Shown here: piece after piece, positions 1-4,514 of the stretch
Layout of the letters: every line of letters begins with the position of its first letter
Position numbering within the stretch: position 1 is the stretch's first letter
Notes under the pieces: generated by a model
The model's database searches: none
Told to the model about the DNA's origin: nothing
The model's input: the letters and a program-made list of their open reading frames with translations, nothing else
Translations under genes and position numbers: made by a program
Source: Thiohalomonas sp.
Lineage (GTDB): Bacteria > Pseudomonadota > Gammaproteobacteria > GRL18
DNA: 6,730 nt
Assembly (NCBI GenBank): GCA_023864145.1
Contig: JAIVER010000066.1
Coordinates: 1 to 6,730, forward strand
Reading direction: 5' to 3'

Positions 1-185
1 ATCATGGGAACCTTCCAGCCTTCAGAGCAAAGTAGGATGGCTTTGATTCTATCTCGTTCTTTTCCATTTCCAGAATGCTTCTGTTGCATTTCTAGAGCTG
101 ATTTTTCATGGGCTGTGAGAGTAATTTGCCTCATTGGATAATAAAGATCTTCTTCTCTATGAAAATCAAGCATTTTATAGGTCAT
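1..185 (-). CDS. IS630-family transposase, N-terminal fragment (cut by window edge)
   Basis: Reading the minus strand from ATG at 185 to the left edge gives 61 codons without a stop; the frame is closed upstream by TAA at 221-219. The second part reads as the N-terminal helix-turn-helix region of IS630-family DDE transposases: a start-like MRQITLTAHEK segment (residues 18-28), then RDRIKAILLCSEGW (44-57), the pattern I know from this family just before its recognition helix. The DDE catalytic domain would lie outside the window. Two starts are possible: ATG at 185 or ATG at 134 (M18). Homologues usually begin just before the ITLT motif, so 134 may be the real one; neither has a clear Shine-Dalgarno. 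No terminal inverted repeat of the element could be identified, so it is unclear whether the copy is intact. Confidence 0.72.
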   Translation of the reverse strand, partial: MTYKMLDFHREEDLYYPMRQITLTAHEKSALEMQQKHSGNGKERDRIKAILLCSEGWKVPM

Positions 186-307
186 GGGTATATGTTTAAT
201 TGATCCAGTTTCAGATATTTAAGAAAATCAGTCTCGGATTCTTCTGCTGAAGTGTTATTTTTAGCAGGTGTTTGAGATGCTCCATTAACAATTAACTGAT
301 TCAGCAT
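182..307 (-). CDS. Doubtful 41-residue ORF overlapping the transposase start
   Basis: A minus-strand frame from ATG at 307 to TGA at 184-182 encodes 41 mostly polar residues (a Thr/Asn/Ser/Glu-rich middle, then a short DFLKYLKLDQL segment). Its stop overlaps the longer transposase start as ATGA, the arrangement typical of translational coupling. An in-frame TAA lies two codons upstream, and no good Shine-Dalgarno is visible. I recognise no family. It may be a chance ORF, a passenger or leader of the insertion sequence, or the tail of a gene disrupted by the insertion. It is listed because it is the only plausible coding content between 222 and 310. Confidence 0.2.
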   Translation of the reverse strand: MLNQLIVNGASQTPAKNNTSAEESETDFLKYLKLDQLNIYP

Positions 308-310
308 CTC
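274..310. repeat. Short inverted repeat beside the IS630 fragment
   Basis: GAGATGCT (274-281) and AGCATCTC (303-310) are perfect 8-base inverted copies separated by 21 bases. No T-run follows on either strand, so a terminator is unlikely. The position, about 90-125 bases upstream of the transposase start, could also suit part of an element end or a chance palindrome. Only the inverted repeat itself is supported. Confidence 0.3.
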
Positions 311-384
311 TAATTAAGCAAAAGAAATTTGAATTGAAGCAATGGAAAATGAATTGCTGACAGAGAAGATAAAAAACAATAAAA

Positions 385-447
385 ATGAAAACCTTGCTTC
401 TAGCCTGTTTCATACTCATAGTCATTATCTTAAAAAATAAAACCTGA
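385..447 (+). CDS. Doubtful 20-residue hydrophobic micro-ORF
   Basis: On the plus strand, ATG at 385 opens a 20-codon frame ending at TGA 445-447. The peptide has a charged start (MK), a hydrophobic run with an LLAC segment resembling a lipobox, and a basic tail (LKNKT), so it looks like a single membrane helix or a bare signal peptide. It lies antisense to the tail of the cysM terminator. No well-placed Shine-Dalgarno is seen; AGAGAAG lies about 15 bases upstream. AT-rich DNA gives such hydrophobic frames by chance, so this is a weak candidate. Confidence 0.15.
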   Translation: MKTLLLACFILIVIILKNKT

Positions 448-479
448 TGAGCAACTCATTATTTTGGCATATCATCAGG
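443..479 (-). terminator. Candidate rho-independent terminator of cysM
   Basis: In minus-strand sense, CCTGATGA (479-472) pairs with TCATCAGG (450-443) around a 21-base loop, and is followed directly by TTTTATTTTTT. The first arm overlaps the cysM stop codon (477-475), so the hairpin starts at the very end of the gene. The loop is long, and an alternative small hairpin (ATGAG/CTCAT) is possible inside it. The T-run is convincing in the minus direction only. Confidence 0.6.
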
Positions 480-1365
480 CGGGAAAAACACCCGTTGACA
501 AGTATCGATCACCTCGATCACAAATAATGACCACGATGGTGGCATTGTTAAGCGTTTTGGACAATTTAAGTGCTGCAGCAACTGCACCACCTGATGACAC
601 ACCGGCAAAGATACCTTCCTGAGAAGCCAGTGCTCTGACACTATTTTCAGCTTCTTCCTGATTCACATCCAGTATTTGCTCCACTTCATCTGCATGATAA
701 ATCTTTGGTAAATATTCTTCCGGCCAACGGCGAATACCGGGGATCTGTGAACCTTCTTCCGGCTGAACCCCAACAATTTGTATTTCCTTATTTTTTTCTT
801 TCAAAAAACGAGCTGTGCCCATTATAGTGCCTGTTGTTCCCATGGCACTGACAAAATGGGTCACTTCACCCCCAGTATCGCGCCAGATTTCCGGACCAGT
901 ACCAAGATAATGAGAAGCCGGATTATCAGAGTTAGAAAATTGATCCAGGACTACTCCTTCCCCTTTTTCTTCCATTTGCCTTGATAGATCAATGGCTGTT
1001 TCCATGCTACCTTCTGCAGGTGTTAAAACAATTTCAGCACCAAATGCTTTCATAACACCACGACGTTCTTTACTCATATTATCAGGCATTATGAGAATCA
1101 TTTTATAACCTTTGATGGCAGCGGCCATTGCCAGGGCAATACCAGTATTACCACTGGTTGCTTCAATAATGGTATCAGCGGGCTTAATATCACCACGTTG
1201 TTCAGCTCTTGTGAGCATACTTAATGCAGGTCTGTCTTTAACTGAACCTGCCGGGTTATTACCTTCAAGTTTTACCAGTATCTGATTACTAGTCTGACCG
1301 GGTAAACGCTGTAGTTTAACTAGAGGAGTATTGCCGATAAATTGTTCAATAGATGGATAATTCAT
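475..1365 (-). CDS. cysM: Cysteine synthase B (O-acetylserine sulfhydrylase B)
   Basis: This cytoplasmic PLP enzyme makes L-cysteine from O-acetylserine and sulfide. The CysM isozyme can also use thiosulfate to give S-sulfocysteine. The 296-residue protein is close to E. coli CysM (303). The PLP lysine is K43 in NPAGSVKDR; the substrate loop TSGNTG is at 70-75; the phosphate-binding GTTGT loop is at 176-180. The IsoB hallmarks QPEEGSQIPGIRRWPEEYLP (201-220) and the C-terminal DRGDRYLSTGVF separate it from CysK. It ends soon after that motif, slightly shorter than E. coli. Start: ATG at 1365, with a weak CGGA about seven bases upstream. It is transcribed alone, away from the HPt gene, with a terminator at its end. 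In several gammaproteobacteria (Pseudomonas, from recall) cysM lies near gacS, rlmD and relA. Confidence 0.96.
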   Translation of the reverse strand: MNYPSIEQFIGNTPLVKLQRLPGQTSNQILVKLEGNNPAGSVKDRPALSMLTRAEQRGDIKPADTIIEATSGNTGIALAMAAAIKGYKMILIMPDNMSKERRGVMKAFGAEIVLTPAEGSMETAIDLSRQMEEKGEGVVLDQFSNSDNPASHYLGTGPEIWRDTGGEVTHFVSAMGTTGTIMGTARFLKEKNKEIQIVGVQPEEGSQIPGIRRWPEEYLPKIYHADEVEQILDVNQEEAENSVRALASQEGIFAGVSSGGAVAAALKLSKTLNNATIVVIICDRGDRYLSTGVFPA

Positions 1366-1428
1366 TTTTTTCCGTATTTAGTAAAATTTTTAGTTGAAAG
1401 AAGTAAAAAAGTCGATAGATTTAAAAGT

Positions 1429-1458
1429 ATTCTAGCGCTTTATGCTATATTCATACAA
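1429..1458 (-). promoter_or_regulatory. Weak candidate promoter of cysM
   Basis: On the minus strand a -10-like TAGAAT (1434-1429) is preceded by TTGTAT (1458-1453) at an 18-base spacing. The -10 matches consensus at five of six bases, the -35 at only three. It overlaps the candidate promoter of the divergent HPt gene, so the two may interfere or be co-regulated. I see no clear CysB site. Confidence 0.3.
1443..1451 (+). promoter_or_regulatory. Candidate extended -10 promoter of the HPt gene
   Basis: TGCTATATT on the plus strand is a TGn-extended -10 (TATATT at 1446-1451) about 45 bases upstream of the HPt start. No good -35 lies at 16-18 bases, as often in extended -10 promoters. The gene also has a well-placed AGGA (1487-1490), six bases before the ATG at 1497. 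Confidence 0.4.
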
Positions 1459-1496
1459 TAAAGAAATAATCCTACATTGAGATTTCAGGAATAAAA

Positions 1497-1850
1497 ATGT
1501 CTGATACTTTAGCTGTTTTAGATCAAAATAAAGCGATACAACTGGTTTCTGGTAATAAAAAGCTGGCTGACGATCTTTTGCTTATGTTGATAAAGGAATT
1601 ACCTGAACATACTAAGGGGATACAAAACGAACATCAAAACGGCAATAAGGAAGAATTGCGTAAAATTATTCACAAAATGCACGGTGGTCTGCGTTATGTT
1701 GGTGCTCCTGCCTTATTAGATATTGTCAGCAGGACTGATGTGGAATTATTTGAACTCAGTGATGAACAATTAAAACAAAATATTACCCTTATTTATCAGG
1801 AGACCGATCGGATTATTAAGGAAGGGAAATATAGCAGCACTGTTTCTTAA
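1497..1850 (+). CDS. Free-standing HPt phosphotransfer protein, GacS/BarA type
   Basis: This is a 117-residue single-domain histidine phosphotransfer protein, expected to relay phosphate between a hybrid sensor kinase and a response regulator in the cytoplasm. The core HKMHGGLRYVG (59-69) fits the HPt signature; H59 aligns with the phosphorylated histidine of ArcB and BarA (HKxxG). The preceding LDQNKAIQLVSGNKKLADDL and the surrounding helices resemble the C-terminal HPt domain of GacS/BarA kinases more than LuxU or HptB. No receiver, kinase or membrane part is present. The ORF is real on its own: in-frame TAA at 1467-1469, AGGA six bases upstream of ATG, and an extended -10. It diverges from cysM and converges on the membrane-protein gene. 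No partner kinase or regulator lies in the window, so its pathway is unknown; a piece split off from a gacS-like gene is one possibility. Confidence 0.9.
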   Translation: MSDTLAVLDQNKAIQLVSGNKKLADDLLLMLIKELPEHTKGIQNEHQNGNKEELRKIIHKMHGGLRYVGAPALLDIVSRTDVELFELSDEQLKQNITLIYQETDRIIKEGKYSSTVS

Positions 1851-1876
1851 TATGCTGTAGTGCTGAGCACTGCATA
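1835..1876. terminator. Multi-arm palindrome between convergent genes, possible weak terminator
   Basis: AGTGCT (1859-1864) and AGCACT (1866-1871) form a tight inverted repeat, flanked by TATGC (1851-1855) and GCATA (1872-1876) with a three-base bulge. A further arm, CAGCACT (1835-1841), inside the HPt 3' end can instead pair with AGTGCTG (1859-1865), so two hairpins exclude each other. It lies between the HPt stop (1848-1850) and the minus-strand stop (1883-1881). Neither strand has a T-run after the stem, so termination efficiency is doubtful. Confidence 0.35.
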
Positions 1877-1880
1877 TTAT

Positions 1881-2408
1881 CTATCGAGCAGAACCGTTTA
1901 AAAGTTCTATCTTCCAATGTATTGAGCTCGCATTTTTATCATTGATGACTGCCAGTACCGCCTCATCATCCAGCAAAATATAACTTTCAATAGGGGCTGA
2001 TTCTTGTGCCGGCATCCTGGTTTTAATTTTATGATGTTTTTCTGAAATAAGCTGACAATTGTTATAATTACTGACTTCCAGAGACGGGCAGTTAAGAAAT
2101 GATAGTTTCAATTCAATAGATTGCAGACGATACTTCTGAGAATGATTTTTTAATAAAGCGGTCAATTTATAATAATTACCATAGGCTAAGCTATGCTGGA
2201 TATCCGTTAATTCAATTTGTTCAACAGGGATTAAATGTTTTTTATTTTCAACACGTTCATCTTTTTGAAAATAGAAATAAGTAGAGGTCAGGATCATGAT
2301 TACGACCAATGCAATCATGATTTCACCAAAAACAGGTTTCTTTATGGTAATAAAAGCTAATAAAAATATAACCAGTAAAGCGACAACAACACCGATCACA
2401 AAGCCCAT
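1881..2408 (-). CDS. Uncharacterised two-TM protein with extracytoplasmic domain
   Basis: I do not recognise this 175-residue protein. Two hydrophobic segments, about 2-22 and 27-48, are joined by a short basic turn (KKP at 23-25). By the positive-inside rule that turn is cytoplasmic and the domain from about 50 to 175 is outside the inner membrane. The middle (about 77-147) alternates like a small beta-sandwich: KLTALLKNHS, then QSIELKLSFLNC, a second cysteine at 118, and a late Met-Pro-Ala-Gln-Glu turn. This layout resembles FxLYD/DUF3426-type domains, but that is a pattern impression only. C107 and C118 could form a disulfide. GGAG lies seven bases upstream of the ATG. The gene starts 46 bases after the DAHP synthase stop on the same strand, so the two are probably co-transcribed; that alone does not imply a role in aromatic synthesis. 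Confidence 0.75.
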   Translation of the reverse strand: MGFVIGVVVALLVIFLLAFITIKKPVFGEIMIALVVIMILTSTYFYFQKDERVENKKHLIPVEQIELTDIQHSLAYGNYYKLTALLKNHSQKYRLQSIELKLSFLNCPSLEVSNYNNCQLISEKHHKIKTRMPAQESAPIESYILLDDEAVLAVINDKNASSIHWKIELLNGSAR

Positions 2409-2454
2409 TTAATCACTCCATTTATCTTTTAGTGAATGAGTTTAGTTAATAAAT

Positions 2455-3522
2455 TTATTCATCTGCTAAAGTCACACGACGTTGCTGAACTGCATCGGAT
2501 AGTTTTGTTAATACCTCAAAACTATCTTCCCAGTTAATGCAGGCATCAGTAATACTTTGTCCATAGAGCAGATCACCTTTATTAGAATAATTCTGGCGAT
2601 CTTCTACAAGATTACTCTCAATCATAGCACCAATAATACGGTTGTCACCTTCAGCAATCTGCTGCGATACATTTTCTGCGACATCTATTTGCTTTTTAAA
2701 TTGTTTCTGGCTATTGGCATGACTAAAATCAATCATTAAATTGGGAATGCTATTTGAGTCCTGCAATTCAGAGGCTACTCTTTTAACATGTGTCGCATCA
2801 TAATTAGCTTCAGTACCACCGCGTAAGATTATATGGCAATCTTCATTTCCTGAAGTGTTGAAAATTGCTGATTTTCCCTGTTTGGTTACTGATAAAAAGA
2901 CATGGGGACGACTAGCTGAAGCAATGGCATCAATTGCGACACGTACAGCACCGTCAGTGGCATTTTTAAAACCCACAGGGCAGGACAAACCTGAAGCTAA
3001 TTCTCTATGCACCTGGCTTTCAGTGGTGCGGGCACCAATGGCACCCCAACTAATTAAATCAGCAACATATTGTGGTGATATCAGATCAAGAAATTCTGTG
3101 GCTGTGGGGACACCCAGATCATTGACAGTCACTAATAACTCACGAGCGATACCTAAACCCTTGTTGATCTGAAAAGAACCATCTAACTCTGGATCATTAA
3201 TTAAGCCCTTCCAACCGACGGTTGTACGCGGTTTTTCAAAATAAACCCGCATAATAATTAATAGATCATCTTGCAGTTTTTCACGAGCAGTTTTTATCAG
3301 GTGAGCATATTCCTTCGCCGCTTTAACATCGTGAATTGAGCAGGGACCAATGATAATAATTAATCGATCATCTTTACCTATAAGAATATTATGGATTTCC
3401 TGACGTGTATTTTGGACTGTATTTTGTGCATTTTCTGTACTGAGAAATTGTTTATGTATTTCTTCGGGCGCAATAACTTCACTCATACCACTAATACGTA
3501 AATCGTCTGTTTTTACTGTCAT
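2455..3522 (-). CDS. 3-deoxy-7-phosphoheptulonate (DAHP) synthase, class I, AroG/AroF/AroH type
   Basis: It condenses phosphoenolpyruvate and erythrose 4-phosphate to DAHP, the first step of the shikimate pathway, in the cytoplasm. From ATG at 3522 the protein has 355 residues (E. coli AroG 350, AroF 356). With this start, residue numbers match AroG directly: metal ligands C61 (GPCSIHD), H268 (DFSHANS), E302 and D326 (SITDAC), plus R92 and K97 (RVYFEKPRTT). The N-terminal D6-D7-L-R-I10, P150, S180 and F209 also coincide with AroG positions involved in phenylalanine feedback, so an inhibitable enzyme is likely, though Phe versus Tyr specificity is not certain. A longer ATG at 3549 adds nine residues but has no Shine-Dalgarno, while GGAA lies seven bases before 3522. 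It is the first gene of a likely two-gene unit. Confidence 0.95.
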   Translation of the reverse strand: MTVKTDDLRISGMSEVIAPEEIHKQFLSTENAQNTVQNTRQEIHNILIGKDDRLIIIIGPCSIHDVKAAKEYAHLIKTAREKLQDDLLIIMRVYFEKPRTTVGWKGLINDPELDGSFQINKGLGIARELLVTVNDLGVPTATEFLDLISPQYVADLISWGAIGARTTESQVHRELASGLSCPVGFKNATDGAVRVAIDAIASASRPHVFLSVTKQGKSAIFNTSGNEDCHIILRGGTEANYDATHVKRVASELQDSNSIPNLMIDFSHANSQKQFKKQIDVAENVSQQIAEGDNRIIGAMIESNLVEDRQNYSNKGDLLYGQSITDACINWEDSFEVLTKLSDAVQQRRVTLADE

Positions 3523-3594
3523 ACTATAATTCCAACATATTAACTGCAAAGCTAACTATTTTAATTGGTTAATAAAAGGTAACTACTCAGCCAT

Positions 3595-3624
3595 ATTATA
3601 ATCGTAAGACTACAATAAATTCAA
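3595..3624 (-). promoter_or_regulatory. Candidate sigma70 promoter of the DAHP synthase gene
   Basis: On the minus strand, TTGAAT (3624-3619) and a perfect TATAAT (3600-3595) are separated by 18 bases, about 70 bases upstream of the ATG at 3522. An 11-base palindrome, TACAAGTTGTA (3630-3640), lies directly upstream of the -35 and could be an operator, although it does not match the TyrR consensus (TGTAAA-N6-TTTACA). The 76-base palindromic element starts only a few bases beyond it. Confidence 0.55.
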
Positions 3625-3646
3625 TGAGTTACAAGTTGTACTATGT

Positions 3647-3722
3647 GGGGTCGGAGTCAAATGGCAAAAAATATGAAATTAATAGTTAAAGCTCATGCTT
3701 TAAGCCATTTGACTCCGACCCC
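3647..3722. repeat. 76-base palindromic element with perfect 19-base inverted repeats (REP/MITE-like)
   Basis: GGGGTCGGAGTCAAATGGC (3647-3665) and its exact reverse complement (3704-3722) enclose 38 bases. Inside, next to the right arm, a second perfect hairpin TTAAAGC-TCAT-GCTTTAA occupies 3686-3703. The GC-rich arms stand out from the AT-rich surroundings. The arm sequence resembles the GGGGTC-GAGT termini I recall in gammaproteobacterial genomes, where they occur dispersed and near REP-associated Y1 transposase (RAYT) genes; that link is from memory, and no transposase lies here. There is no convincing target-site duplication beyond a possible GT on both sides. It sits just upstream of the aro promoter, so it is probably a mobile or repetitive intergenic insertion. 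There is no T-run next to it, so it is not a typical terminator. Confidence 0.8.
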
Positions 3723-3743
3723 GTCCTAAATAAGAGTTCTGGG

Positions 3744-3818
3744 TAATCAGATTGTTTTTTTATCGCTGCTAGCTGCTATAAAGCGATAGATTATAGCACA
3801 ATCAAAAAAACAAGATTA
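3744..3818. other. Highly structured intergenic stretch with competing hairpins
   Basis: Several perfect inverted pairs are nested or interleaved: TAATC (3744-3748)/GATTA (3814-3818), TTGTTTTTTT (3752-3761)/AAAAAAACAA (3804-3813), GATTGT (3750-3755)/ACAATC (3798-3803), TATCGCT (3761-3767)/AGCGATA (3782-3788) and TGCTATAA (3774-3781)/TTATAGCA (3791-3798). The last two cannot form as a simple nested fold because one arm of the first lies in the loop of the second. On the minus strand TGCTATAAT (3798-3790) is also a perfect extended -10 motif. It could be a decayed repeat element, a small RNA or a leader; I cannot tell which. Confidence 0.4.
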
Positions 3819-3838
3819 AATCAATTGAGTTCATTTAT

Positions 3839-3867
3839 AAAAAAACCGACTATAAGCCGGTTTTTTT
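3839..3867 (-). terminator. Rho-independent terminator of the rhodanese gene
   Basis: A7-CCG (3839-3848) pairs with CGG-T7 (3858-3867). Read on the minus strand the stem is CCGGC/GTCGG around TTATA, continuous through one G-U wobble; read on the plus strand the same position is an A-C mismatch. That asymmetry and the T7 run make it best suited to minus-strand transcripts ending 37 bases after the rhodanese stop. A small TTCAGC-TAA-GCTGAA hairpin (3881-3895) lies between the stop and the terminator. Confidence 0.8.
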
Positions 3868-3903
3868 AAAGTGAGGCCAATTCAGCTAAGCTGAAAAACT
3901 AAA

Positions 3904-4332
3904 TTATTTAGCAGATACGACCTTATCACCAGATTTTATCCAGTTTTTTATACCACGCTGTAGATGAGAAACCTGCTGATATCCTAATTTCTTATCAAGA
4001 AGATTAGACACTTGTCCCGTTCTATTACCGGAACGACAAATCAGGATGAATTTTTCATCCTTTTTGGCAATCTTATCAAGCTCTGCTAACCATTTATCCA
4101 TATCGTAATTACCACGAGCATCAAAAAAAGCAAGCAGATGACTGCCTTTAATAACGCCGGTAGACTGCCATTCATCTGCTCTGCGAATGTCTATTATTGG
4201 TACATTTTCATCCATTAACTGTTTCAACTGTTCATTACTCAGCTGACCTACTTCTGCAGAAGCAGTCGACATAATAGAAACTGTACATAAAAATATTAAA
4301 AAAAGAAGGCGTGATTTAATTGCTTGATACAT
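3904..4332 (-). CDS. Secreted single-domain rhodanese-like sulfurtransferase
   Basis: This is a 142-residue protein with a Sec signal peptide (basic start through K6-R8, hydrophobic core about 9-20, likely cleavage after the Ala-Ser-Ala ending at residue 26) and one rhodanese domain (about 28-138). Rhodanese features: IDIRRADEWQSTGVIKGS (47-64), the active-site loop CRSGNRT (99-105) with catalytic C99, and the closing QRGIKNW (125-131). The mature protein is expected in the periplasm, where relatives such as PspE move sulfane sulfur from thiosulfate to an acceptor; the natural substrate here is not shown. GGAG lies nine bases before the ATG. It is 182 bases downstream of prfC on the same strand and has its own terminator, so it may be read through from prfC or have its own promoter in the gap. 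Confidence 0.92.
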   Translation of the reverse strand: MYQAIKSRLLFLIFLCTVSIMSTASAEVGQLSNEQLKQLMDENVPIIDIRRADEWQSTGVIKGSHLLAFFDARGNYDMDKWLAELDKIAKKDEKFILICRSGNRTGQVSNLLDKKLGYQQVSHLQRGIKNWIKSGDKVVSAK

Positions 4333-4457
4333 ATATTATATCTCCGTAATCGAATAAAGAATTATTATTTTATCATACACTAATATTATGGAAAAAGGTG
4401 ATAGTTAAATTATGTCAGCTTAGTCACAAAAATAGCAATAATAAATAGAAAAAACCC

Positions 4458-4508
4458 ATAAAAAGCAATTTTTATAGTGTTTGATAAGGCTGAATAAAAT
4501 AATCAAAC
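4458..4508 (-). other. AT-rich hairpins in the prfC-rhodanese gap
   Basis: Two inverted repeats follow prfC: GTTTGAT (4479-4485)/ATCAAAC (4502-4508) with a 16-base loop, and ATAAAAA-GCAA-TTTTTAT (4458-4475). Neither is followed directly by a proper T-run on the minus strand; TTTTTT comes only after ATGGG. They may give weak attenuation after prfC, but a true terminator is not clear. Confidence 0.25.
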
Positions 4509-4514
4509 TTGAGA

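Noticed and set aside
459..641. 60-codon minus-strand frame over the 3' end of cysM
   Set aside because: It is an alternative frame of cysM that ends in its terminator; the cysM frame is certain here.
778..984. Plus-strand frame antisense to cysM
   Set aside because: It lies wholly inside the well-supported cysM gene, has no ribosome-binding site and gives a composition unlike a real protein.
2557..3172. Two plus-strand frames antisense to the DAHP synthase gene
   Set aside because: The opposite strand has full conservation of a known enzyme; these are shadow frames without ribosome-binding sites.
3647..3722. The 19-base palindrome as a rho-independent terminator
   Set aside because: No T-run follows either arm, and a dedicated minus-strand terminator exists at 3839-3867; a repeat element fits better.
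4458..4475. ATAAAAA-GCAA-TTTTTAT as the prfC terminator
   Set aside because: The stem contains only A-T pairs and the T-run on the minus strand is displaced by ATGGG; kept only as a weak structural note.
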